Shown here: piece by piece, positions 36,322-50,086 of the stretch
Layout of the letters: each line of letters begins with the position of its first letter
Position numbering within the stretch: the stretch's first letter is position 1
Assembly: GCF_051401765.1 (NCBI RefSeq)
Contig: NW_027480422.1
Coordinates: forward strand, 22,896,001-22,960,000
Reading direction: 5' to 3'
Source: Calliopsis andreniformis
Taxonomy: Eukaryota; Arthropoda; Insecta; Hymenoptera; Andrenidae
Length of the DNA: 64,000 nt
Made by a program: the position numbers and the translations under genes
Notes under the pieces: generated by a model
The model's input: only the letters and a program-made list of their open reading frames with translations
The model's database searches: none
Told to the model about the DNA's origin: nothing

Positions 36322-39300
36322 CGGAACGTATAAATGACCATTACTTTGACACTGGTTGCAATTATTCGTTTTATACGATGGAAAAACTGTTGTATTTATT
36401 TTGTATTTGGTGCTTCTGGCGTTGACTTCTTAGGCCCTAACTATTGGATCTGGTGGACAAACGCCCTAGGGTGAAGCCTAGGTTGCCCGAGGCGTAGAAA
36501 TGACCATTACTTTCACACTGGTTGCAGTTATTCATGCTATACGATGGAAAAACTGTTGCATTTTTATTGTATTTTCTTCTTCTGGCTTTGACTTCTAAGG
36601 TCCTAGCTATTCGATCTTGTGGGGCAACGTCTAAGAGTGAAGCCCATGTTGCCGGGAACGTAGAAATGGCCATAACTTTCTTACTGGTTGCAATTATTCG
36701 TTTTATACAATGGAAAAACTGTTGTACTTTTATTGTATTTTATGCTTCTGGCGTTGACTTCTAAGGCCGTAGCTATTCGATGTGGTGGGGCAACGCCCTA
36801 CAGTGAAGCCTAGGTTTCCCGGAACGTAGAAATGACCATTACTTTCACACTTGTTGCAATTATTCGTTTTATTCGATGGAAAAACTGTTGTATTTATTTT
36901 GTATTTGGTGCTTCTGGCGTTGACTCCTTAGGCCCGAACTATTGGATCTGGTGGAGCAACGCCCTAGGGTGAAGCCTAGGTTGCCCGAGACGTAGAAATG
37001 ACCATTACTTTCACACTGGTTGCAATTATACATGCTATACGATGGAAAAACTGTTGTATTTTTATTGTATTTTATGCTACTGGCGTTGACTTCTAAGGCC
37101 GTAGCTATTCGATGTGGTGGGGCAACGCACTAGAGTGGAGCCTAGATTGCCCGGAACGTATAAATGACCATTACTTTCGCACTGGTTGCAATTATTCGTT
37201 CTATACGATGGAAAAACTGTTGTATTTATTTTCTATTTGGTGCTTCTGGCGTTGACTTCTCAGGCCCTAGCTATTGGATCTGGTGGAGCAACTCCCTATG
37301 GTGAAGCCCAGGTTGCCCGAGACGTAGAAATGACCATTACTTTCACACTGGTTGCAATTATTCATGCTATACGATGTAAAAACTGTTGTATTTTTATTGT
37401 ATTTTATGTATCGGGCGTTGACTTCTAAGGCGCTAGCTATTCGATCTGGTGTAGCATCGCCCTAGAGTGAAGCCTAGGTTGCCCGGAACATAGAAATGAC
37501 CATTACTTTCTCACTGGTTGCAATTATTCGTTTTATACAATGGAAAAACTGTTGTACTTTTATTGTATTTTATGCTTCTGGCGTTGACTTCTAAGGCCGT
37601 AGCTATTCGATGTGGTGGGGCAACGCCCTAGAGTGAAGCCTAGGTTGCCCGGAACGTAGAAATGACCATTACTTTCACACTGGTTGCAATTATTCATGCT
37701 ATACGATGGAAGAACTGTTGTATTTTTATTGTATTTTATGCTTCTGGCTTTGACTTCTACGGTCCTAGCTATTCGATCTGGTGGAGCAACGCCCTAGAGT
37801 GAAGCCTAGGTTGCCCGGAACGTAGAAATGACCATAACTTTCACACTGGTTGCTATTATTCGTTTTACACGATGGAAAAACTGTTGTATTTATATTGTAT
37901 TTTATGCTTCTGGCGTTGACGTCTTACTCGGTAACCGTTCGATCTGGTGCAGCAACGCCCTAGAGTGAAGCCTAGGTTGCCCGGAACGTAGAAATGACCA
38001 TAACTTTCACACTGGTTGCTATTATTCGTTTTTTACGATGGAAAAACTGTTTTATTTATATTGTATTTTATGCTTCTGGCGTTGACATCTTAGGCCGTAA
38101 CTGTTCGATCTGGTGGAACAACGCCCTAGAATGAAGCCTAGGTTTACCGGAACGTAGAAATGACCATTACTTTCACACTGGTTGCAGTTATTCATGCTAT
38201 ACGATGGAAAAACTGTTGCATTTTTATTGTATTTTCTTCTTCTGGCTTTGACTTCTAAGGTCCTAGCTATTCGATCTTGTGGGGCAACGTCTAAGAGTGA
38301 GGCCTATGTTGCCGGGAACGTAGAAATGGCCATAACTTTCTTACTGGTTGCAATTATTCATTTTATACGATGGAAAAACTGTTGTACTTATATTGTATTT
38401 TATGCTTCTGGCGTTGTCTTCTAAGGCCGTAGCTATTCGATGTGGTGTAGCAACGCCCTAGAGTGATGCCTAGGTCGCGTGGACCGTAGAAATGACCATA
38501 TCTTTCACACTGGTTGCAATTATACCTGTTATACGATGGAAAAACTGTTGTATTTATACTGTATTTTATGCTTCTGGCGTTGACTTCTTAGGCCCTAACT
38601 ATTCGAACTGTTGGAACAACGCCCTAGAGTGAAGCCTAGGTTGCCCGGAACGTAGAAATGACCATAACTTTCACACTGGTTGCAATTATTCGTTTTATAC
38701 GATGGAAAAACTCTTGTATTTATTTTGTATTTGGTGCATCTGGCGTTGTCTTCTCAGGCCCTAACTATTGGATCTGGTGGAGCAACGCCCTAGGGTGAAG
38801 CCTAGGTTGCCCGAGGCGTAGAAATGACCATTACTTTCACACTGGTTGCAATTATTCATGCTATACGATGGAAAAACTGTTGTATTTTTATTGTATTTTA
38901 TGCTTCTGGCGTTGACTTCTAAGGTCCTAGCTATTCGATCTGGTGGAACAACGCCCTAGAATGAAGCCTAGGCTTACCGGAACGTAGAAATCACCATTAC
39001 TTTCACACTGGTTGCAGTTATTGGTGCTATACGATGGAAAAACTGTTGCATTTTTATTGTATTTTCTTCTTCTGGCTTTGATTTCTAAGGTCCTAGCTAT
39101 TCGATCTTGTGGGGCAACGTCTAAGAGTGAAGCCTATGTTGCCGGGAACGTAGAAATGGCCATAACTTTCTTACTGGTTGCAATTATTCATTTTATACGA
39201 TGGAAGAACTGTTGTATTTAAATTGTATTTTATGCTTCTGGCGTTGTCTTCTAAGGCCGTAGCTATTCGATGTGGTGGAGCAACGCCCTAGAGTGATGCT

Positions 39301-39584
39301 TAGGTCGCCTGGAACGTAGAAATGACCATATCCTTCACACTTGTTGCAATTATTCGTTTTATTCGATGGAAAAACTGTTGTATTTATTTTGTATTTGGTG
39401 CTTCTGGCGTTGACTCTGTAGGCCCGAACTATTGGATCTGGTGGAGCAACGCCCTAGGGTGAAGCCTAGGTTGCCCGAGACGTAGAAATGACCATTACTT
39501 TCACACTGGTTGCAATTATACATTCTATACGATGGAAAAACTGTTGTATTTTTATTGTATTTTATGCTACTGGCGTTGACTTCT
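36322..39584 (+). repeat. Proximal part of the 17/20/21-mer domain
   Basis: About 36235-36830 matches 39555-40150 (offset 3320, 20 monomers). About 37625-38500 matches 40115-40990 (offset 2490, 15 monomers). About 38650-39330 matches 41470-42150 (offset 2822, 17 monomers). Several offsets in one stretch mean that segments of different length were copied or deleted in turn. Divergence between these pairs is visibly greater than in the duplications further right. Confidence 0.75.
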
Positions 39585-42505
39585 AAGGCCGTAGCTATTC
39601 GATGTGGTGGGGCAACGCCCTAGAGTGAAGCCTAGGTTCCCCGGAACGTATAAATGACCATTACTTTCACACTGGTTGCAATTATTCGTTTTATACGATG
39701 GAAAAACTCTTGTATTTATTTTGTATTTGGTGCTTCTGGCGTTGACTTCTCAGGCCCTAACTATTGGATCTGGTGGACCAACGCCCTAGGGTGAAGCCTA
39801 GGTTGCCCGAGGCGTAGAAATGACCATTACTTTCACACTGGTTGCAGTTATTCATGCTATACGATGGAAAAACTGTTGCATTTTTATTGTATTTTGTTCT
39901 TCTGGCTTTGACTTCTAAGGTCCTAGCTATTCGATCATGTGGGGCAACGTCTAAGAGTGAAGCCCATGTTGCCGGGAACGTAGAAATGGCCATAACTTTC
40001 TTACTGGTTGCAATTATTCGTTTTATACAATGGAAAAACTGTTGTACTTTTATTGTATTTTATGCTTCTGGCGTTGACTTCTAAGGCCGTAGCTATTCGA
40101 TGTGGTGGGGCAACGCCCTAGAGTGAAGCCTAGGTTGCCCGGAACGTAGAAATGACCATTACTTTCACACTGGTTGCAATTATTCATGCTATACGATGGA
40201 AGAACTGTTATATTTTTATTGTATTTTATGCTTCTGGCTTTGACTTCTACGGTCCTAGCTATTCGATCTGGTGGAGCAACGCCCTAGAGTGAAGCCTAGG
40301 TTGCCCGGAACGTAGAAATGACCATAACTTTCACACTGGTTGCTATTATTCGTTTTACACGATGGAAAAACTGTTGTATTTATATTGTATTTTATGCTTC
40401 TGGCGTTGACGTCTTACTCGGTAACCGTTCGATCTGGTGCAGCAACGCCCTAGAGTGAAGCCTAGGTTGCGCGGAACGTAGAAATGACCATAACTTTCAC
40501 ACTGGTTGCAATTATTCGTTTTTTACGATGGAAAAACTGTTTTATTTATATTGTATTTTATGCTTCTGGCGTTGACATCTTAGGCCGTAACTGTTCGATC
40601 TGGTGGTACAACGCCCTAGAATGAAGCCTAGGTTTACCGGAACGTAGAAATGACCATTACTTTCACACTGGTTGCAGTTATTCATGCTATACGATGGAAA
40701 AACTGTTGCATTTTTATTGTATTTTCTTCTTCTGGCTTTGACTTCTAAGGTCCTAGCTATTCGATCTTGTGGGGCAACGTCTAAGAGTGAAGCCTATGTT
40801 GCCGGGAACGTAGAAATGGCCATAACTTTCTTACTGGTTGCAATTATTCATTTTCTACGATGGAAGAACTGTTGTATTTAAATTGTATTTTATGCTTCTG
40901 GCGTTGTCTTCTAAGGCCGTAGCTATTCGATGTGGGGTAGCAACGCCCTAGAGTGATGCTTAGGTCGCCTGGAACGTAGAAATGACCATATCCTTCACAC
41001 TGGTTGCAATTATACCTGTTATACGATGGAAAAACTGTTGTATTTATACTGTATTTTATGCTTCTAGCGTTGACTTCTTAGGCCCTAACTATTCGAACTG
41101 TTGGAACAACGCCCTAGAGTGAAGCCCAGGTTGCCCGGAACGTAGAAATGACCATTACTTTCACACTTGTTGCAATTATTCGTTTTATTCGATGGAAAAA
41201 CTGTTGTATTTATTTCGTATTTGGTGCTTCTGGCGTTGACTCCTTAGGCCCGAACTATTGGATCTGGTGGAGCAACGCCCTAGGGTGAAGCCTAGGTTGC
41301 CCGAGACGTAGAAATGACCATTACTTTCACACTGGTTGCAATTATACCTGTTATACGATGGAAAAACTGTTGTATTTATACTGTATTTTATGCTTCTAGC
41401 GTTGACTTCTTAGGCCCTAACTATTCGAACTGTTGGAACAACGCCCTAGAGTGAAGCCCAGGTTGCCCGGAACGTAGAAATGACCATAACTTTCACACTG
41501 GTTGCAATTATTCGTTTTATACGATGGAAAAACTCTTGTATTTATTTTGTATTTGGTGCTTCTGGCGTTGTCTTCTCAGGCCCTAACTATTGGATCTGGT
41601 GGAGCAACGCCCTAGGGTGAAGCCTAGATTGCCCGAGGCGTAGAAATGACCATTACTTTCACACTGGTTGCAATTATTCATGCTATACGATGGAAAAACT
41701 GCTGTATTTTTATTGTATTTTATGCTTCTGGCGTTGACTTCTAGGGTCCTAGCTATTCGATCTGGTGGAACAACGCCCTAGAATGAAGCCTAGGCTTACC
41801 GGAACGTAGAAATGACCATTACTTTCACACTGGTTGCAGTTATTCGTGCTATACGGTGGAAAAACTGTTGCATTTTTATTGTATTTTCTTCTTCTGGCTT
41901 TGACTTCTAAGGTCCTAGCTATTCGATCTTGTGGGGCAACGTCTAAGAGTGAAGCCTATGTTGCCGGGAACGTAGAAATGGCCATAACTTTCTTACTGGT
42001 TGCAATTATTCATTTTATACGATGGAAGAACTGTTGTATTTAAATTGTATTTTATGCTTCTGGCGTTGTCTTCTAAGGCCGTAGCTATTCGATGTGGTGG
42101 AGCAACGCCCTAGAGTGATGCTTAGGTCGCCTGGAACGTAGAAATGACCATATCCTTCACACTGGTTGCAATTATACCTGTTATACGATGGAAAAACTGT
42201 TGTATTTATACTGTATTTTATGCTTCTAGCGTTGACTTCTTAGGCCCTAACTATTCGAACTGTTGGAACAACGCCCTAGAGTGAAGCCTAGGTTGCCCGG
42301 AACGTAGAAATGACCATTACTTTCACACTTGTTGCAATTATTCGTTTTATTCGATGGAAAAACTGTTGTATTTATTTTGTATTTGGTGCTTCTGGCGTTG
42401 ACTCCTTAGGCCCGAACTATTGGATCTGGTGGAGCAACGCCCTAGGGTGAAGCCTAGGTTGCCCGAGACGTAGAAATGACCATTACTTTCACACTGGTTG
42501 CAATT
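39585..42505 (+). repeat. 21-mer-period duplication, copy 1
   Basis: This stretch reappears at 43071-45991, exactly 3486 bp (21 x 166) away. In about 2.9 kb I noticed only isolated differences, such as gttatattttt at 40208 against gttgtattttt, and ttatttcgtatttgg near 41213 against ttattttgtatttgg. Even rare variants (atgtggggtagc, cttctagggtcc, ctatacggtgg) are shared, which marks a recent event. Confidence 0.92.
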
Positions 42506-43070
42506 ATACATTCTATAGGATGGAAAAACTGTTGTATTTTTATTGTATTTTATGCTACTGGCGTTGACTTCTAAGGCCGTAGCTATTCGATGTGGTGGGG
42601 CAACGCACTTGAGTGGAGCCTAGATTGCCCGGAACGTATAAATGACCATTACTTTCACACTGGTTGCAATTATTCGTTTTATACGATGGAAAAACTGTTG
42701 TATTTATTTTCTATTTGGTGCTTCTGGCGTTGACTTCTCAGGCCCTAGCTATTGGATCTGGTGGAGCAACGCCCTATGGTGAAGCCCAGGTTGCCCGAGA
42801 CGTAGAAATGACCATTACTTTCACACTGGTTGCAATTATTCATGCTATACGATGTAAAAACTGTTGTATTTTTATTGTATTTTATGTATCGGGCGTTGAC
42901 TTCTAAGGCGCTAGCTATTCGATCTGGTGTAGCATCGCCCTAGAGTGAAGCCTAGGTTGCCCGGAACATAGAAATGACCATTACTTCCACACTGGTTGCA
43001 ATTATTCGTTTTATACAATGGAAAAACTGTTGTACTTTTATTGTATTTTATGCTTCTGGCGTTGACTGCT
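42506..43070 (+). repeat. Block T monomers between the two 21-mer copies
   Basis: About three and a half monomers (ccctatggtgaagccc, atgtaaaaactg, gtgtagcatcgcc, acatagaaatg) separate the two 2.9-kb copies and complete the 3486-bp period. The same monomers occur near 17700, 37150, 46450 and 49270. They are ordinary satellite. Confidence 0.8.
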
Positions 43071-45991
43071 AAGGCCGTAGCTATTCGATGTGGTGGGGCA
43101 ACGCCCTAGAGTGAAGCCTAGGTTCCCCGGAACGTATAAATGACCATTACTTTCACACTGGTTGCAATTATTCGTTTTATACGATGGAAAAACTCTTGTA
43201 TTTATTTTGTATTTGGTGCTTCTGGCGTTGACTTCTCAGGCCCTAACTATTGGATCTGGTGGACCAACGCCCTAGGGTGAAGCCTAGGTTGCCCGAGGCG
43301 TAGAAATGACCATTACTTTCACACTGGTTGCAGTTATTCATGCTATACGATGGAAAAACTGTTGCATTTTTATTGTATTTTGTTCTTCTGGCTTTGACTT
43401 CTAAGGTCCTAGCTATTCGATCATGTGGGGCAACGTCTAAGAGTGAAGCCCATGTTGCCGGGAACGTAGAAATGGCCATAACTTTCTTACTGGTTGCAAT
43501 TATTCGTTTTATACAATGGAAAAACTGTTGTACTTTTATTGTATTTTATGCTTCTGGCGTTGACTTCTAAGGCCGTAGCTATTCGATGTGGTGGGGCAAC
43601 GCCCTAGAGTGAAGCCTAGGTTGCCCGGAACGTAGAAATGACCATTACTTTCACACTGGTTGCAATTATTCATGCTATACGATGGAAGAACTGTTGTATT
43701 TTTATTGTATTTTATGCTTCTGGCTTTGACTTCTACGGTCCTAGCTATTCGATCTGGTGGAGCAACGCCCTAGAGTGAAGCCTAGGTTGCCCGGAACGTA
43801 GAAATGACCATAACTTTCACACTGGTTGCTATTATTCGTTTTACACGATGGAAAAACTGTTGTATTTATATTGTATTTTATGCTTCTGGCGTTGACGTCT
43901 TACTCGGTAACCGTTCGATCTGGTGCAGCAACGCCCTAGAGTGAAGCCTAGGTTGCGCGGAACGTAGAAATGACCATAACTTTCACACTGGTTGCAATTA
44001 TTCGTTTTTTACGATGGAAAAACTGTTTTATTTATATTGTATTTTATGCTTCTGGCGTTGACATCTTAGGCCGTAACTGTTCGATCTGGTGGTACAACGC
44101 CCTAGAATGAAGCCTAGGTTTACCGGAACGTAGAAATGACCATTACTTTCACACTGGTTGCAGTTATTCATGCTATACGATGGAAAAACTGTTGCATTTT
44201 TATTGTATTTTCTTCTTCTGGCTTTGACTTCTAAGGTCCTAGCTATTCGATCTTGTGGGGCAACGTCTAAGAGTGAAGCCTATGTTGCCGGGAACGTAGA
44301 AATGGCCATAACTTTCTTACTGGTTGCAATTATTCATTTTCTACGATGGAAGAACTGTTGTATTTAAATTGTATTTTATGCTTCTGGCGTTGTCTTCTAA
44401 GGCCGTAGCTATTCGATGTGGGGTAGCAACGCCCTAGAGTGATGCTTAGGTCGCCTGGAACGTAGAAATGACCATATCCTTCACACTGGTTGCAATTATA
44501 CCTGTTATACGATGGAAAAACTGTTGTATTTATACTGTATTTTATGCTTCTAGCGTTGACTTCTTAGGCCCTAACTATTCGAACTGTTGGAACAACGCCC
44601 TAGAGTGAAGCCCAGGTTGCCCGGAACGTAGAAATGACCATTACTTTCACACTTGTTGCAATTATTCGTTTTATTCGATGGAAAAACTGTTGTATTTATT
44701 TTGTATTTGGTGCTTCTGGCGTTGACTCCTTAGGCCCGAACTATTGGATCTGGTGGAGCAACGCCCTAGGGTGAAGCCTAGGTTGCCCGAGACGTAGAAA
44801 TGACCATTACTTTCACACTGGTTGCAATTATACCTGTTATACGATGGAAAAACTGTTGTATTTATACTGTATTTTATGCTTCTAGCGTTGACTTCTTAGG
44901 CCCTAACTATTCGAACTGTTGGAACAACGCCCTAGAGTGAAGCCCAGGTTGCCCGGAACGTAGAAATGACCATAACTTTCACACTGGTTGCAATTATTCG
45001 TTTTATACGATGGAAAAACTCTTGTATTTATTTTGTATTTGGTGCTTCTGGCGTTGTCTTCTCAGGCCCTAACTATTGGATCTGGTGGAGCAACGCCCTA
45101 GGGTGAAGCCTAGATTGCCCGAGGCGTAGAAATGACCATTACTTTCACACTGGTTGCAATTATTCATGCTATACGATGGAAAAACTGCTGTATTTTTATT
45201 GTATTTTATGCTTCTGGCGTTGACTTCTAGGGTCCTAGCTATTCGATCTGGTGGAACAACGCCCTAGAATGAAGCCTAGGCTTACCGGAACGTAGAAATG
45301 ACCATTACTTTCACACTGGTTGCAGTTATTCGTGCTATACGGTGGAAAAACTGTTGCATTTTTATTGTATTTTCTTCTTCTGGCTTTGACTTCTAAGGTC
45401 CTAGCTATTCGATCTTGTGGGGCAACGTCTAAGAGTGAAGCCTATGTTGCCGGGAACGTAGAAATGGCCATAACTTTCTTACTGGTTGCAATTATTCATT
45501 TTATACGATGGAAGAACTGTTGTATTTAAATTGTATTTTATGCTTCTGGCGTTGTCTTCTAAGGCCGTAGCTATTCGATGTGGTGGAGCAACGCCCTAGA
45601 GTGATGCTTAGGTCGCCTGGAACGTAGAAATGACCATATCCTTCACACTGGTTGCAATTATACCTGTTATACGATGGAAAAACTGTTGTATTTATACTGT
45701 ATTTTATGCTTCTAGCGTTGACTTCTTAGGCCCTAACTATTCGAACTGTTGGAACAACGCCCTAGAGTGAAGCCTAGGTTGCCCGGAACGTAGAAATGAC
45801 CATTACTTTCACACTTGTTGCAATTATTCGTTTTATTCGATGGAAAAACTGTTGTATTTATTTTGTATTTGGTGCTTCTGGCGTTGACTCCTTAGGCCCG
45901 AACTATTGGATCTGGTGGAGCAACGCCCTAGGGTGAAGCCTAGGTTGCCCGAGACGTAGAAATGACCATTACTTTCACACTGGTTGCAATT
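43071..45991 (+). repeat. 21-mer-period duplication, copy 2
   Basis: This is a near-perfect copy of 39585-42505. It ends near 45991, where tatacattctatagg in copy 1 is replaced by tattcgttttatacg. Its right portion, from 44443, also belongs to the first copy of the 2822-bp tandem duplication, so the 3486-bp event and the 2822-bp event overlap and can be ordered in time. Confidence 0.92.
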
Positions 45992-47264
45992 ATTCGTTTT
46001 ATACGATGGAAAAACTGTTGTATTTATTTTCTATTTGGTGCTTCTGGCGTTGACTTCTCAGGCCCTAGCTATTGGATCTGGTGGAGCAACGCCCTATGGT
46101 GAAGCCCAGGTTGCCCGAGACGTAGAAATGACCATTACTTTCACACTGGTTGCAATTATTCGTTTTATACGATGAAAAAACTCTTGTATTTATTTTGTAT
46201 TTGGTGCTTCTGGCGTTGACTTCTCAGGCCCTAACTATTGGATCTGGTGGAGCAAAGCCCTAGGGTGAAGCCTAGGTTGACTGAGACGTAGAAATGACCA
46301 TTACTTTCACACTGGTTGCAATTATTCATGATATACGATGGAAAAACTGTTGTATTTTTATTGTATTTTATGCTACTGTCGTTGACTTCTAAGGCCGTAG
46401 CTATTCGATGTGGTGGGGCAACGCACTAGAGTGGAGCCTAGATTGCCCGGAACGTATAAATGACCATTACTTTCACACTGGTTGCAATTATTCGTTTTAT
46501 ACGATGGAAAAACTGTTGTATTTATTTTCTATTTGGTGCTTCTGGCGTTGACTTCTCAGGCCCTAGCTATTGGATCTGGTGGAGCAACGCCCTATGGTGA
46601 AGCCCAGGTTGCCCGAGACGTAGAAATGACCATTACTTTCACACTGGTTGCAATTATTCATGCTATACGATGTAAAAACTGTTGTATTTTTATTGTATTT
46701 TATGTATCGGGCGTTGACTTCTAAGGCGCTAGCTATTCGATCTGGTGTAGCATCGCCCTAGAGTGAAGCCTAGGTTGCCCGGAACGTAGAAATGACCATT
46801 ACTTTCACACTGGTTGCAGTTATTCATGCTATACGATGGAAAAACTGTTGCATTTTTATTGTATTTTCTTCTTCTGGCTTTGACTTCTAAGGTCCTAGCT
46901 ATTCGATCTTGTGGGGCAACGTCTAAGAGTGAAGCCTATGTTGCCGGGAACGTAGAAATGGCCATAACTTTCTTACTGGTTGCAATTATTCATTTTTTAC
47001 GGTGGAAAAACTGTTGTATTTATATTGTATTTTATGCTTCTGGCGTTGTCTTCTAAGGCCGTAGCTATTCGATGTGGTGGAGCAACGCCCTAGAGTGATG
47101 CCTAGGTCGCCTGGGCCGTAGAAATGACCATATCTTTCACACTGGTTGCAATTATACCTGTTATACGATGGAAAAACTGTTGTATTTATACTGTATTTTA
47201 TGCTTCTGGCGTTGACTTCTTAGGCCCTAACTATTCGAACTGTTGGAACAACGCCCTAGAGTGA
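44443..47264 (+). repeat. 17-mer tandem duplication, copy 1 (2822 bp)
   Basis: This 2822-bp unit (17 x 166) is followed directly by a second copy. The junction lies within a stretch of identical sequence around 47250-47264 (caacgccctagagtga), as expected for homologous unequal exchange. The differences from copy 2 that I noticed are single bases, such as gatgaaaaaactc near 46172 and ttgactgagacg near 46277. Confidence 0.93.
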
Positions 47265-50086
47265 AGCCTAGGTCGCCTGGAACGTAGAAATGACCATATC
47301 CTTCACACTGGTTGCAATTATACCTGTTATACGATGGAAAAACTGTTGTATTTATACTGTATTTTATGCTTCTAGCGTTGACTTCTTAGGCCCTAACTAT
47401 TCGAACTGTTGGAACAACGCCCTAGAGTGAAGCCCAGGTTGCCCGGAACGTAGAAATGACCATTACTTTCACACTTGTTGCAATTATTCGTTTTATTCGA
47501 TGGAAAAACTGTTGTATTTATTTTGTATTTGGTGCTTCTGGCGTTGACTCCTTAGGCCCGAACTATTGGATCTGGTGGAGCAACGCCCTAGGGTGAAGCC
47601 TAGGTTGCCCGAGACGTAGAAATGACCATTACTTTCACACTGGTTGCAATTATACCTGTTATACGATGGAAAAACTGTTGTATTTATACTGTATTTTATG
47701 CTTCTAGCGTTGACTTCTTAGGCCCTAACTATTCGAACTGTTGGAACAACGCCCTAGAGTGAAGCCCAGGTTGCCCGGAACGTAGAAATGACCATAACTT
47801 TCACACTGGTTGCAATTATTCGTTTTATACGATGGAAAAACTCTTGTATTTATTTTGTATTTGGTGCTTCTGGCGTTGTCTTCTCAGGCCCTAACTATTG
47901 GATCTGGTGGAGCAACGCCCTAGGGTGAAGCCTAGATTGCCCGAGGCGTAGAAATGACCATTACTTTCACACTGGTTGCAATTATTCATGCTATACGATG
48001 GAAAAACTGCTGTATTTTTATTGTATTTTATGCTTCTGGCGTTGACTTCTAGGGTCCTAGCTATTCGATCTGGTGGAACAACGCCCTAGAATGAAGCCTA
48101 GGCTTACCGGAACGTAGAAATGACCATTACTTTCACACTGGTTGCAGTTATTCGTGCTATACGGTGGAAAAACTGTTGCATTTTTATTGTATTTTCTTCT
48201 TCTGGCTTTGACTTCTAAGGTCCTAGCTATTCGATCTTGTGGGGCAACGTCTAAGAGTGAAGCCTATGTTGCCGGGAACGTAGAAATGGCCATAACTTTC
48301 TTACTGGTTGCAATTATTCATTTTATACGATGGAAGAACTGTTGTATTTAAATTGTATTTTATGCTTCTGGCGTTGTCTTCTAAGGCCGTAGCTATTCGA
48401 TGTGGTGGAGCAACGCCCTAGAGTGATGCTTAGGTCGCCTGGAACGTAGAAATGACCATATCCTTCACACTGGTTGCAATTATACCTGTTATACGATGGA
48501 AAAACTGTTGTATTTATACTGTATTTTATGCTTCTAGCGTTGACTTCTTAGGCCCTAACTATTCGAACTGTTGGAACAACGCCCTAGAGTGAAGCCTAGG
48601 TTGCCCGGAACGTAGAAATGACCATTACTTTCACACTTGTTGCAATTATTCGTTTTATTTGATGGAAAAACTGTTGTATTTATTTTGTATTTGGTGCTTC
48701 TGGCGTTGACTCCTTAGGCCCGAACTATTGGATCTGGTGGAGCAACGCCCTAGGGTGAAGCCTAGGTTGCCCGAGACGTAGAAATGACCATTACTTTCAC
48801 ACTGGTTGCAATTATTCGTTTTATACGATGGAAAAACTGTTGTATTTATTTTCTATTTGGTGCTTCTGGCGTTGACTTCTCAGGCCCTAGCTATTGGATC
48901 TGGTGGAGCAACGCCCTATGGTGAAGCCCAGGTTGCCCGAGACGTAGAAATGACCATTACTTTCACACTGGTTGCAATTATTCGTTTTATACGATGGAAA
49001 AACTCTTGTATTTATTTTGTATTTGGTGCTTCTGGCGTTGACTTCTCAGGCCCTAACTATTGGATCTGGTGGAGCAAAGCCCTAGGGTGAAGCCTAGGTT
49101 GACCGAGACGTAGAAATGACCATTACTTTCACACTGGTTGCAATTATTCATGATATACGATGGAAAAACTGTTGTATTTTTATTGTATTTTATGCTACTG
49201 TCGTTGACTTCTAAGGCCGTAGCTATTCGATGTGGTGGGGCAACGCACTAGAGTGGAGCCTAGATTGCCCGGAACGTATAAATGACCATTACTTTCACAC
49301 TGGTTGCAATTATTCGTTTTATACGATGGAAAAACTGTTGTATTTATTTTCTATTTGGTGCTTATGGCGTTGACTTCTCAGGCCCTAGCTATTGGATCTG
49401 GTGGAGCAACGCCCTATGGTGAAGCCCAGGTTGCCCGAGACGTAGAAATGACCATTACTTTCACACTGGTTGCAATTATTCATGCTATACGATGTAAAAA
49501 CTGTTGTATTTTTATTGTATTTTATGTATCGGGCGTTGACTTCTAAGGCGCTAGCTATTCGATCTGGTGTAGCATCGCCCTAGAGTGAAGCCTAGGTTGC
49601 CCGGAACGTAGAAATGACCATTACTTTCACACTGGTTGCAGTTATTCATGCTATACGATGGAAAAACTGTTGCATTTTTATTGTATTTTCTTCTTCTGGC
49701 TTTGACTTCTAAGGTCCTAGCTATTCGATCTTGTGGGGCAACGTCTAAGAGTGAAGCCTATGTTGCCGGGAACGTAGAAATGGCCATAACTTTCTTACTG
49801 GTTGCAATTATTCATTTTTTACGGTGGAAAAACTGTTGTATTTATATTGTATTTTATGCTTCTGGCGTTGTCTTCTAAGGCCGTAGCTATTCGATGTGGT
49901 GGAGCAACGCCCTAGAGTGATGCCTAGGTCGCCTGGGCCGTAGAAATGACCATATCTTTCACACTGGTTGCAATTATACCTGTTATACGATGGAAAAACT
50001 GTTGTATTTATACTGTATTTTATGCTTCTGGCGTTGACTTCTTAGGCCCTAACTATTCGAACTGTTGGAACAACGCCCTAGAGTGA
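47265..50086 (+). repeat. 17-mer tandem duplication, copy 2 (2822 bp)
   Basis: This is colinear with 44443-47264 at a constant offset of 2822 with no visible indel. Private changes include ttatttgatgg near 48657 (ttattcgatgg in copy 1) and cttatggcg near 49362 (cttctggcg). The tract contains block S monomers on the left and block T monomers on the right, so the unit is itself a composite of older blocks. Confidence 0.93.
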
